A DNA stretch of 64,000 nt from Favolaschia claudopus (taxonomy: Eukaryota > Basidiomycota > Agaricomycetes > Agaricales > Mycenaceae), in assembly GCA_037176885.1 (NCBI GenBank), contig JAWWNJ010000131.1, positions 372,001 to 436,000 on the forward strand. The letters are read 5' to 3'. The translations under genes and the position numbers were made by a program. Of the stretch, positions 44,404 to 55,807 are shown piece after piece (the stretch's first letter is position 1; every line of letters begins with the position of its first letter). Under the pieces are notes generated by a model, which was not told the origin of the DNA, searched no databases, and was given only the letters and a program-made list of their open reading frames with translations.

Positions 44404-46116
44404 CTATTGTTCGGCAAACATCCGGAGGCCAGGCATCGTGCCAGTGGTGGAAAATATATATGGTGAAGATGAGGAGATGATGAAGGGACTGGGCATCGAC
44501 GATAATGACGAAGCGGGCAGCAGCGAAGGGGGCGATGAAGATGAAGCTGAGGAGGGAACAGTATACGACGCATGTAGAAGTGGCCAATCAGGAAGCAGAC
44601 CATCAGGACTGGTTACTTTTCTTTGAACTTCTGCCCCGTATGCGTCATTCAATGCATCGAAGACTTGTTCACTATCAACACTAGCGTCTTCCTGACCTGA
44701 ATTTGAACTCTCTTTCCGAAGACGCACATATGAGCTTATAAAGGCATTTTCAGAGGCAAGAACAGGTATTGGGGAGTTCAGATTAGATGCTGAAAATCTC
44801 CGTCTACATTTCTTACTGCAAAGGTCTGTTTGGTGGAAATTCTGAAGCTATGAAATTAGGTCTCACCACTCCAACAAAATTTGAAGATTCCAGCCCGGAA
44901 GACCGGGTTCTACTTGACAAGTACACCAGGGGCAATTCATCTGGGAGCGATGAAAGATGGCAGCCATAAAAAGGGTAACCCCTGCGGCAACCATACGGCT
45001 GCCAGGGAGATGAACGGAGTATTCAGCATCTTGAATTTGATACTGTTGAGATCGAACAATGTTCATGATTACTTCATTGCTGACGAAGAAATCTTGCATT
45101 TTTGTTATGAAGGCCTGTGAGCAATGAACATTTCGTGAGTAGCAGTAGTGTCGAGTCCTGTCCGGTATTACGCACCTCTTGATTTCTCCATACATCTAGG
45201 AAGATCGGTGTGCGCTGTCCCGTTACATCGACAAGGTTGATCGTGTTGTGCACAGCAAGCAGCTGTGGAACCGAAAGGAAAGGCAGAGCGATGATAGGTA
45301 TAAGGCGCAGGCGGTCCATGAGATTGAGGGAGCCGCAGAAGAGTAACGCAGATGAAACGCAGCGCACTACTGAGTGGGCCTTCTCTCTGTCGTCACGTAT
45401 GTATTCTAAGAGTCGGCTGAACATCCACACCATCCACCGGAAGTTATGGTATGCATCTGTCAACGCGTTATTGGTCAGTATGATTCAGCTTATATTGACT
45501 CAACTTTCACTGTGGGAGTCCTGTGAATGCGACTGTCGCAACGGGTACGGTGGGAACAGGGAATATAGGATATAGCAAATAATGGCGACCGTTCTCTCTT
45601 CGTCGCCGTGTAGTATGTATTCTGCTAGTCGACAAACTGACTGGACAATTCTGCCTTCCGCAACGAACCCTGCTGTGGCAGTCGGAGCGAGATGCATGTA
45701 GTTGAAGGTGAAATGCTGGTGATAATAGTATGCATCTGCCGCGTGTTTGTCAGTATTATCATGGAACCGTTTGCACAAGCCAAGTCGGGTTCGGATTCGG
45801 AAACAATGAAACAGGTTGCAACTCACTTCCTTCAACATTGTGCCATGTTGTTACAGCGGGAAAATGGAATTGCGGCCCTTCGCCCTTGCCTCCCGCACCA
45901 CCCTGGATTGTAGCCGCGCCACCGTTGCCACCAATCCCGCCTAAGCAGGGAAAGCAAAGATAGATTAGTAGGAGAGTAGTCATAGAAAGCACATATCAGC
46001 CAAGCACCATTAATCTTGACGATCGGCCCAGTCTGAGGGAAGGGATTCCAGTTACCGTGTGTTTGAGGGTCAGGTGGCCGAGTCCACTGGCATGGACGCC
46101 AGAAGCCAAAAGGCAT
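44404..46116 (-). CDS. U3: glycine-rich / ubiquitin-like / zinc-ribbon protein
   Basis: Exons 46116-46008, 45940-45827, 45735-45505, 45456-45176, 45114-44867, 44815-44404 (464 aa; introns 48-91 nt). Close paralog of U2: MPFGFWRPCQW start, GGIGGNGG...GGAGGKGEGPQF module, duplicated helical exon (CRLAEYILHGDEERTVAIIC, then FSRLLEYIRDDREKAHSVVR), ubiquitin-like domain (TINLVDVTGQRTPIFLDVW ... QYQIQDAEYSVHLPGS ... LFMAAIF), zinc-ribbon-like CPWC...ECKKC. The tail is different again: acidic, then Ser/Pro-rich with EDASVDSEQVFDALNDAYG and a Ser-rich end. The conserved core and shared introns make the model solid; the function is unknown. Cell location is not evident: the hydrophobic stretches before the ubiquitin-like domain could be buried helices rather than membrane spans. 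Confidence 0.82.
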
Positions 46117-48529
46117 GGAAGACACAGCGGTAACGGTGGAGGTAAAGGCACAAATGCAGGCTGATTGCTAGCGAGGGTGGGAGGTCGACTTGGGCGAAAA
46201 GGACGAGGCTATGATACTATCGCCACTATGGTCTCTTAAAAGCCACCTGAAGTCCTCATTCCTGTGCAAGGTTTAAAAATTCGCAGTAGCCGCGTGGAAC
46301 CAAGATGATGGTCAGACAATTTACTGATATTTTCTGCACAAAATAGATTTAGATGCTGTGGAGCGGTTTGGGAGCGGCGACAAATTGCGTTGAATCGACA
46401 CCGTTTTTGCACCGTTTGGCCCTGAGGCAATTTTTGAAGCGCGAGCAGTTGAATATTTCGGGGCCGTCGGTTCAAAAAGAGCATGTGTGGATGATGCCAA
46501 GCTCTGAGCTCCAGAAAGTAGGCAAAAAAATCTGAGGAGATTGAGTTACGAGTACATCATCGTCCGAGTCGGAGGTAAAGATCAAAGAGCGTATTTACAT
46601 GTGTTGATTTTGCAGCCTCTTTCCCATCAACCTCGACATTCAGCCCGAAATGCTTCAGTTGCTTCTGCTGAGTACTCTGGAAGCCCAAGGATATTGGGGA
46701 CTATGCAAAGCGGCCGATCTAGTAGCTGGGGATATGCCTCCGTTTTGAGCCTACCTTTAGCTTACTCTTGCACGGTCGACCAAGGCTATGAGCTTTTCCT
46801 GCCAGTGGCGTCTTGTAAAACTCGTCGTCTTCCGAACACCTTGGCGAGTCTTATACAAGGTATGCCGTCTTCATCTTGGGAGTATTGACATCTCATGGGT
46901 ATGTAGACTAGATCCAAAGAGGGTGCGAATAGTTCATTGAGAGGAAGAGCGACACCATTGCCGCTGCGACGAATCAGTGATCATAGTCCGAGGTAGTATG
47001 GATTGCGACGAGGCCCATCCGATTGCGGTACGCTTACTCTCGTTCTCTCCACGACTTTTTCTCTTCAATTGATTTACATTGCGCTTTCCGCGACCGCTTT
47101 TACTTTCCTCAAATCCCTCCTTTCCCTATCTCCTCGCGCAATTTGTATCCTCTTTTGTTCGTTGACTGACTGTCGACATCCCTTCAGACAACGAAACCGC
47201 TTTCACCGTCGAATCTCTGCTTCCCCCAACAATCCGGAAAGGCTTTCCTGGTCTTGGGATTTGGGTGGGGCAAGCATAATAGCTACTTTATCTGTGCGTA
47301 CATGGCTCGATTTCCTCTCTTGTCGCGCTCGCATGCTCGGCCACTTCCGTCTTATCATGGTCTCTCTTGCGTTAATCCTTCGCTTATAGCCATTCACACA
47401 CAGATTTACCATTGCGGAGACGGAAACAGGCTACGTCGCTGAAAAAAATTGACTCCTGGATTTCCCGCGAATAAAGGACGGCTTGGAAGCATTCCCTCTC
47501 AACGCACATCTCCCGCGAGGCGACCGTAGAACGACGATGATCTTCTCTGGAGCTACTAATGCGACTCACGAGGCAAAATGCCCGATATGTATGTAGAAAA
47601 AACTTTCGGCGTCGATGTCCAAGCCTCCTCCTTTTTTCGCAGACAGCCCTATACCTCACTACCGTTCGCGTCTCAGCTCCTCATAAGCACCGCTCTTGCT
47701 CGGCTTTGTGCTCGCGACACCGCTCCGCAGAGATACGATGTCCTCTGGTATCGCGGGATGTGCGCATTCGATCGTGCAGAACAGATTCATCTCGCCAACG
47801 GTGTGTGTCATTCTCTCATTTGCTTCCCCACTGCTCGCTCTGTATTCCTTCGAGTCTTCAATCGCCTTCTCACATTCTCCAAGTGTCTTTCTGTCTCCGC
47901 GCCAGCAATCTTCGGCTAGCAGTGTTTTGCGCCTTTGCAACCCGCAGCTCGACGAGTTCTCACCTCGACCCTGCGACTCTTTGCTCTATCGATTCTATAG
48001 CGGACGGATTCTACTTATCTTCATACTGGTGTCGATTCGTCACGACCATCGTCCATTCATTATCTCTGGATTTCCATTTCCATTTGACAGTTCACGCTCT
48101 ACCTGATGTATATACATCGATCGTATGAGTATAGATATGAGATTTGGCCGCATAATATCGAAACCGCCTCTTCGCACCTTTTTGTCGGACAGGTCATGCT
48201 GCGCTGGCGTGGGAGTAGGGCAGCATGAGCGGGGGTATGATTCGGTGTGAGCGTGCGCTGAGATGCGGGGGGAGGATTGGGGATGAGTATTGCTGATGCC
48301 GCCGATGAGGTGAAGGGTAGTCGAGAGTGGCCACTGTGGACGTCGTCGTTGTGGGCATGTACGCTGGCAAGTCATGGTCGCTCTCCAGAATCTCCAATGG
48401 TGAAACGCTGTGGTTCCCATCTGGGATTCTCGACGGCGGGCTGTGCAGACGGGACTCGCCTCGCTGCAAGGAAGGCTGCAAACAACTGCTCGTCCTGTTC
48501 GCGCTGCTAGATGCGGGACTAGTCACAGT
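46117..48529. repeat. Upstream block of U3 (second copy of the 4.6 kb unit)
   Basis: Second copy of the block described at 41522-44403. 46590-46615 holds the gtatttacatgtgttgattttgc motif. Exon-like words are better kept here, for example 47642-47800 (acceptor TTTTCGCAG, frame RYDVLWYRGMCAFDRAEQI, donor gtgtgtgtc), but the block is not joined to a convincing gene. 48130-48500 is spacer toward the 3' end of U4. Confidence 0.55.
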
Positions 48530-50000
48530 TCACAAGATGACCAGCTTCTCCTGAGTGGTGTCGGCGGTTTTGAACCTAGAAGCGAGGATGAGCAATCGCA
48601 ATGTAATGTGCGAGAGGGAGAAGAATATGATAAACTGACTCAAACCTCGGTTTGCCCTTGGGACATACCACCTGCCTTGCGGGGTTGGCTTTGTCCGCGG
48701 AGGAGGTTTATGGATTTCGGGTGAAGAGGGACGGAGCAGTAGATGGATGAATTTGAAAGAGATGTTTGAAATGAAAACAGTTCGTAATTGTTTCAAGTCA
48801 TCGGTTTTCTTTTTTGCCGTTGATGTATTACTATTAGTTTGGAAGAAAATCTCGGCACATGCTCCTAGCGTGTTATCTGATACGGCTTTGCTCCAAAATA
48901 TATCCCAAAGAGCCGACGACTCTGAATGGGATGTCGAAAACCTCCGTTTACAGCCCGTGCTATCACAGGCAGAAACCATGAAAAGCAGCTCCTTGGTTCC
49001 GAGAGCATGGTGGAGGATAACTCACCAATCAATGAAGGCTTGAAGATTCCAACCCGGGAACACGGGCATTCTTGTGTAGCACCAGGGACAACGCAGAGTA
49101 ATCATAGGCCCAGGAGAAAGCACAGCTGCCATGAAAAGTGTAGCGCCCGCAGACACCATATGGCTTCCCGGTTGATAAACCGAGTATCTAGCATCTTGAA
49201 TGCGGTACCGATTGGTTTCAATAATTGCGGAAATTTCCTCATTGTTGCTGAAAAATTCCTGGAGTGTTTTCATAAAGGCCTATAAACATCCAGTGAGCGG
49301 CCTCGTTGAGTACTTACATTTGTCTAGACATTTTTACCTCTTGATCCTTCCATACTGCTAACAAGATAGGTCGGCGCTCCCCCATAACATCGACGAGGGT
49401 GATCGTGTCGTTCAGAGAAAGTATGCTGGGGATGACGAGGAACGGTAAGGCAATGAGAGGGACGAGGCGGAGGCGATCCGTTAGCTTGAGCGAACCGGGG
49501 AAGAGTATGACAAATAATGTGCAGTACATGACAAAGAGGGCTTTTTCTTTGTCACCTTCGATGTATTCGGAAAGGCGGCGGAGAATCAGGAGGAGGACGT
49601 CTCGTGTCGCTTGTCGTTGTACGACTAGCTCTTGGGGATTGGAAGCATGGTTCAAAGAGTCGCAGTGATAGTGCGCATCTGTCGCGCCGTTGTCCAGGGT
49701 CAAGTCTTCCTTCCAGATTGAGAGATAGAAGCTTACTTCCGTTGACCAGGATATTCCACGATGTTTCTAAAGCGGAAATGTGGAATTGTGGGCCTTCTCC
49801 GTTGCCTCCTGCTCCACCATGTATTCCACCGCGACCCCCGGATCCTCCAGTTCCTCCTGGGCAAAGGTTACGATCCGTTATGATGGAACGAATAGTGTAT
49901 CCGCACCGTTAATCGTGATATAAGCGTCAGGGAGGAAATCATTGATGTTCCCGCGAGCCTCAGGTGGTGGAGTACATCTAGACCCGCGGATTGGTGGCAT
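48530..50000 (-). CDS. U4: glycine-rich / ubiquitin-like / zinc-ribbon protein
   Basis: Exons 50000-49907, 49856-49737, 49678-49338, 49279-49026, 48959-48530 (412 aa). It follows the U1 exon plan (no duplicated helical exon). Seen: start MPPIRGSRCTPPPEAR with AYITING before the module, GGTGGSGGRGG...GGAGGNGEGPQF, helical region with LRRLSEYIEGDKEKALFVMY, ubiquitin-like domain (TITLVDVMGERRPILLAVW ... YRIQDARYSVYQPGS ... LFMAAVL), and CPWC...DCTGCKRRFS. The tail after the zinc-ribbon-like motif has a lysine-rich and then hydrophobic end and does not resemble DUF6699, although the first 10 residues of the last exon match U1. U4 looks like a partner duplicate of U1 whose C-terminal domain was replaced or lost. 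Confidence 0.82.
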
Positions 50001-52787
50001 TGCAAGCACAGTAGAGTGTGGTCAAGCGCTTGGAACTCTGACGTAGGCTGGTTGAGCGATCCTAGTGGCAAACGGGGGGAAACAGGAGCTTGAGAGCAAC
50101 GTCGGTTTGGGATCGAGTTATAAAAACTTTGCGTCTTGAGCTGACTGCGCAGAAGAACCACCGGAGTCATCTCAAGAGGCGATGATAATGCACAGGTTCG
50201 CATAGGTGGTCAAATCGGTGTTGATCTTAGAAACATTCCAGGCAAGTCGACGAGGCGATCACTGAAGACCGGACCTCAGCTCGACAAATTTGGATAGTGA
50301 GCCATGCGCGCAGCCTGCCTGTTGTCATAAGGATCCCAGGTCACATCTAAATTTATGGGTCGGCAGATGTCCTTGTCTCTTTTGATCTCAAATCTCCGAA
50401 AGAAAATTTTAAATCGTAAATTGTGCCGGAGAGGAAATGATTCAATCTCACCTCGCGTATTTGAGCTTCAGCTACCTCGAAGGATAAGGGCTGCCGGGCA
50501 TAGCTGAGGCGCAGAGGCATCGAGCGCCAAACGTGTGTGGGTTTTTGGACTTTATTTTTGCCGTTCTTGAATCTTCGAGGCAGTGCCTGAGAGACTTGCG
50601 ATAATTGGCACTAGATCCAAAGTGAACAGATGCAGTAACATGAGGCGATGTGCCAGTGTATATCGACGCCGAAGCGCTGCAGTCGGATGGGTTCAAGGGT
50701 CATGGTTGCCGCATCGGATTGAAACCTCCAATCACTGAATTTGGTAAACTTTGTGCCGCCAGAATTTGCCGGAGGTAGTTCCTCGCCATGGCTAGAGGAG
50801 CACTGTACCACCTTTCATGTTCAAACAAGGGTTTTTGTCGCGGAGAAAGCAAGGAGAAAGTTGGGAGAAAGTGACCCGGAAGTGTGAGAACGTTATGCCG
50901 TCACCACGTTTGCCGCTTTTGCCGGTTTTTTGCTTCTGCGACGACTTGGACGTTTTACGAAGAAAAGGTGCCTCTACCGTCGACCTTGCGTCGATCTAAA
51001 GGGTTCTGTTGCTCAGTTCGCGGCCTTATCTGTGTCGTTGGCTCTGGTCGACGTTTTCACGCTCTTCTGCGCGTATCTAGGGCTCTGTACGGTCTGCACA
51101 ACACTAATGTGTATGTGCGCTGGGACAAATGGAGTACGATTCAAAGTCTTGCATCATGCATGGTAAGACTTTCCCCATTATTCGTCCTTCCCATCCTGAC
51201 TTCATGAATGAATCAGTATAAGATCCAGCTTTTCCTTTTTTCCTTTGGGGGGAAGATTGCAGATGGCTACTTGCGCCGGGAGAGCGCCAGCGATCTGCAG
51301 TCAAGTCCGAACTATCCACCCGCATTACCAACGCATCTAGGCTGGAGACACAAGGCGTCAGGAGCTGGAATGGGGCGTGTCGTTTCGTTCGGAATCCTCC
51401 CTCCTCTTGTCTGTCCCCGCTTTCGTTGTTTTAGGTCAGAACCGTCGATAGTCAGTTGTCTCCTTCCTTTCCTCCCTCAGCTCGTGCGGCTCGCAGGACA
51501 CCTCTCTCGTGGCGGAAGGCCCCTTCTATGATGGTCGGCTCGTCCCTACCAGACTCATATCGTATGGCCAAAGTTGCGAGCGGCGAACGAACGCCAAGCC
51601 ATGGTCTCATTTCCGTCAGACTCAGAGGGAGGCGCAATGTCTGCGACCTCGGGGGCCTGTGCGTTGCGGTCTGGAATGCGGACGCATCTCAGCCTCCGCA
51701 ATACTTTCTCGCACCTGCGTTCCTTCCTTGTGGTGGCTGTGCTGTCCCCACCTCACCTATTTCCACCTTTTGCCCTACGAGCGGCGGCGTCTCCTCAAAC
51801 GGGTGTCCCGGAATACGTTCCTCTACTTCAGATGCTGCTACTCCCTATACAGCTGCGCTTCTCTTCAAGGTCCTGTGCCCGGGACACGTTAGCCGGCAGC
51901 GCGCGACATACTCCGCCTCGAGGTTCGCCGGGACTCTGAGGCTGCTTTGCGGATGAGGCGGAATACGTTTCTCGGTGTATCCTCTTTCTGTGGCGTATAC
52001 TACGGCGCTGCCCGTTCTCGTAATTGGTATGGGATTGGTTAGCCGGAGGGACGGGGGTCACTGGTATGGCGTACTACTCGAAGCGGTCGACTTAGCTGAG
52101 GAAATGCTTGTATCCCCAGCGTACCCTGACATGGTGGTCCGGCGACCTACGAGCTTCCCCTCGTAGTTGCCGCTCTGTGGACCGCTCGTCATTTTTCCAG
52201 TGACATCAATTTCGTTCCTTTTTGACGAGCCCTGTGCGAGATACACCGTCTTCGTCTCCGGACTACTGACATCTTAAGGATGTGCGGACCAATTTTTTGA
52301 GGGGGAGCGGATGGATTGGCGAAGAGAATCATTTTGACTGCTGTGATGGGTCGCGGTGGCATGCATCGCGACGAGAGGATTGAAGATGCGGTATGCGTAC
52401 CGTGTTGATTGGATGGGAAGAGGCTCGGGTGTCTGCATTGGTGGGGATATATATCCGAACCGCTCATCGAGATTCCGAAGTATAGGGTTTGGAAGGAAGG
52501 AAGGAAGGAATTTGGATTTGACCATTGAATGTATGTTAATTGTTATGAAAATCTGTCTCCAAATTTGGTATCTACGCTGAGAGAGGGCTTGAATCGATTT
52601 TTCGTCACTTTCCTTTCACCGCGTCGTTACACTTACGGTGAATCAAGAAGGACTGATGAAGGCTCATGGTCGCCAGCCAATCAGCGCCAACTGACCTCTA
52701 AGTTTCAACAACCATCACTGCAACGTCCCACGACCACCATTCAACCCATTCAACTTCAACTTCCATCACCTATCGTCCCGCCAACCC
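50001..52787. other. Upstream region of U4 and spacer to FB3
   Basis: 50340-50440 resembles the conserved upstream segment (aaatttatgggtcggc). 50820-51540 has exon-intron-like pieces (gttttacgaagaaaaggtgcctctaccgtcg...; ...catgcatggtaagac) akin to 42.5 and 47.2 kb. A P repeat is at 51715-51910, and a short (GGAA) run at 52490-52510. The 166- and 127-codon overlapping frames at 51.4-51.9 kb lie on the P repeat and are not supported. 52580-52787 should be the FB3 promoter and leader. Confidence 0.4.
51715..51910. repeat. P repeat, copy 5
   Basis: Reads gcgttccttccttgtggtggctgtgctgtcccc...ttccaccttttgccctacgagcggcggcgtctcctcaaacgggtgtcccggaatacg...gctgctactccctatacagctgc, ending gacacgttagccggcag. 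Confidence 0.55.
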
Positions 52788-54590
52788 ATGCACACCAACG
52801 ATACCAGTATCGTTTACTTGGATATCTTACCTGCGGAGCTATGGATACTCTGCTGGACACACTCCTCCCATCGCCAACTTCGACGTCTCTCCCTAGTCTG
52901 CAAATTCTTTCGCTCCGTCTGTCTCCCCCTGCTATTCAGCCGTTTATCCTTCGATGCTGCTGTCGATGGTAAGATCATGGCCGGGAAACAAGAGGATCGG
53001 ATCGAGCGGCTACGCCGTGTGCATCGAATTGCTGTCCGGCTGGACAAGGTGTCGGCGCCGCCGTTTGCCTCGTTCGTGAGGTCGTGGACGGTCTCGCTGG
53101 GATATTTGAAGACCAAGTATATTGCAAATTTTGACGTCTTGCAGGCCATGCATGCACGGATTTTCGAGACTTTCTGGTTAAATCTGGGCGCGTATCGGAG
53201 TTTGTCGACCCTGCAGATCCGGTGGGGGAAGATGGATGATTTTTCCTTGAGCATCATCTTGTCCCTCCCGAGGCTGAGACACCTGGGGCTCGATATCAGA
53301 ATCTCTGATATGGCGGACATCGACTTTGAGGGCTCGGAGGACTTCGACGGTCTACCGGAGGAGAGCATGTTACGAAGTTTGGAAGTTAACGACGATACCT
53401 TGCTGTGGGATCTTTTCTCAGGAATTGCCCTTCCTCAGCTTACCTCCCTCACCCTTTACGCCGTCCACGATCCAGCATCCTTCCGACAACTCAAACGATT
53501 CCCCCGACTTGTTTCGCTGAACGTGAAGCCAGATTATCCTCCCGTCGCCTTTTCCGCTGTGGACGCCACTTCCTGCGGTCCAAATCTGGAAGTCCTCGAC
53601 GATATCATGCTGCGGGATTGTTTCTCCAAAATTGCCAGGCTTCCTTATTGGCAGGTTACCTCCCTCACACTTCACACATTTTATGGTCAATCTTTTTTTC
53701 GACATCTGAAGCGATTCCCCCAGCTCGAATCACTCGACGTGAAGCCGCATTACCCTCCCCTCGCATTCGCCTTCGTTAACCCCGCTTGCTGCCCAAATCT
53801 ACGAAATATTACGGGACCACCCCGCCTAATCGAGTCGTTGGCGCCGGATCGACCGATTGTCCGGGCTAACGTTCATTCGATATATGATGGGAGGAAAGCG
53901 CTGACAGCGGCTTGTGTGGCTCTTTCATCCAACTCTTCCGTTCCCCTCCGCGCTCTGGCTCTTCCCGCCATGAGGGTCTCGAGCAAAGACAATTCGGACG
54001 CGACTGTGCAGTTCTTCCTTGGGATTGCGCATTTGTTTCCGGAGCTCAAGGAGTTGACGCTCGAGATTTATGAACCTCCTGGAGTGCGAGAAAGCCAGTA
54101 CAATTATGATTGGCGCCTCGGTGGACCCCTACCGAGACCGCTTGACGATAAAGACGTCCCGGTTTTGTGCGACGAGAATGCGTTTGAGGAGTTATTGGAG
54201 GATGACATGATATCTGAGGATGGCGATGGTACCGGAATTGACGATGAGTCGGAAACGGTGTTCGATGTTGAATCTTTGACTCGATCAGGGCATCGGGTAA
54301 GTGAGCTTGATGTTGTTTTGAAGTGTCCTTGTTCACCTCTATCGCCCTAATCTGAATTCCTCGTGCAGGCGTTTCTAAAACAAATCTCCCATGGGTCGTT
54401 TACTTTCCCTTCAAACATAAAGATTCTCCATCTCGAAGCTTCGTGGATCAAAGAGCGCTTGCCTTTAGATGCACAGAGATTTGCCGTGGGTGCGTTAAGC
54501 AGGGGATCGCCTAGCTTGCGAGAGATACAGTTGGCGTTGCCGGAGTGCACCTGGAGGCGACGTGAGCTATGTGAATGGAGGAAGGTTTAG
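52788..54590 (+). CDS. FB3: F-box protein with an internally duplicated leucine-rich segment
   Basis: Exons 52788-54296 and 54369-54590 (intron 72 nt), 576 aa. F-box-like N-terminus (YLDILPAELWILCWTHSS, RRLSLVCKFFRSV), Leu-rich repeats (LSLPRLRHLGLDI, MLRSLEVNDDTLL), then a segment of about 65 residues present twice in tandem: LPQLTSLTLYAV ... KRFPRLVSLNVKPDYPPVAF, then VTSLTLHTFYG ... KRFPQLESLDVKPHYPPLAF. FB1 and FB2 have one copy. Next come NITGPPRLIESLAPDRPI, an acidic region before the intron, and the short last exon (NIKILHLEAS ... SLREIQLALPE). Intron position and last exon match FB1 and FB2. The likely role is as an SCF substrate receptor; duplication in the repeat region suggests a changed ligand surface (inference). 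Confidence 0.87.
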
Positions 54591-55807
54591 AAATGATCGA
54601 TGTCGAAGTGTCGTGAACTGAAGTGCTTTAGTCATTCTACTTATTCAAAATCCGAGCTTCCAGCGTTCAGTGTGCGTTCTTCGGCCGGGTAGACACTGAT
54701 CACAGCCCTCTTGTGCGAGCTGGTCTGCTTTTGATTCTTTCGCGCTCCCCGCACTTCCTTTTCCCCTCTCTGAACTAATTCGACCAGCACTGGCAGCAGT
54801 TGTTGCACAGTGCGTGCTCAAGCGAGTGCATAAAATGTTCCTACCACTGCACGACAAAACAGGCATCCGAGGAAAGGCTTTTTGGGTGGTGCACCTACTT
54901 CTGAATTTTCAGGATGGGAGGTTCGTTGGCATATAGAGCTATAGGGCGGGCTGGACAAGGTCTAGGGAAGAAAACTTTGGCGCGAATTCGAAGAGACGAG
55001 GTTGATTTCAAGTTTCATTGTTGTCACTGCCAGGTATTCAAGAGCAATTTGAGAGGCGGCCAAGAGGCGGTCTCTACAGAGTGCCTCGTGTCATATCTGA
55101 TTATTGGCGAGGGTCGCTGCCCATACTGAGCCCTGAGCGGTTCTGTTAGGATTATTTTTCGATTATTTTCTGAACTCGACAGGATAGCACAATGGAGAGG
55201 TTTGGGAATGGTGGTGAAAAACGACAAGGGATGTTAGCGTGAGAAAATTCTGCGCGTCACGCGGCCCGGCGGTTCCCGCTTCTTGGACAACGACTTCGAC
55301 AACGCCGAGCCTCTCGAAGCGCTATCGCTCATTGACGAGCAGCGAAGTGGATATTGGAACATTATTAGGAACTCTCAGCTCACATCTCACGCCTTTTCTT
55401 GGTTTCAATCGCGTTCGAGGTGTTACGCCTTTCTTGGTCTCAATCGCCTCAGGATTACTAGGAACGGTGGAAGCTCCTGTATCGCCGACAAGCCAACTCA
55501 GTGCGCCAACGACATCGACAAAGCCCTGCTCCTTCTCCTCGACTAGCAGCGGAGGAGACATTGGACCATTACTCACAAAACTCAGCATACATCCTACACC
55601 TTGAATTTTTTGGCTCTCAGGATCACTACCAACAGCGGAACCTCCTGTATCGTCGACAAGCCAACTGAGTACGTCGTCGGATGTCGTAGCGAAGCTCCTT
55701 TCTGTCTCGCTAATTGACCCGCTACTTGTCGTCATCCAGTATCCCTTCAAGTACGCTACCCTTTGGTCTGACTGTGTCCCTCGCTCACAAACTCTCCTGC
55801 TGACAGA
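54591..55807. other. Intergenic region with a repetitive minus-strand frame
   Basis: 55735-55240 (minus) has an open frame in which a unit is repeated: LSWLVDDTGG...SNGPMSPPLLVEEKEQ, then LSWLVGDTGA...VPNNVPISTSLLVNER. The DNA repeat is about 190 nt long. No domain is recognised and no start is convincing. 54914-55129 (plus) is a short frame with FHCCHCQVF, also unsupported. The 3' part holds the promoter of the next gene. Confidence 0.4.

Noticed and set aside
51456..51956. 166-codon plus-strand frame
   Set aside because: Coincides with the P repeat; frame not kept in the other copies.
52490..52510. Short GGAA run as a regulatory site
   Set aside because: A plain microsatellite of four to five units with nothing to suggest function.
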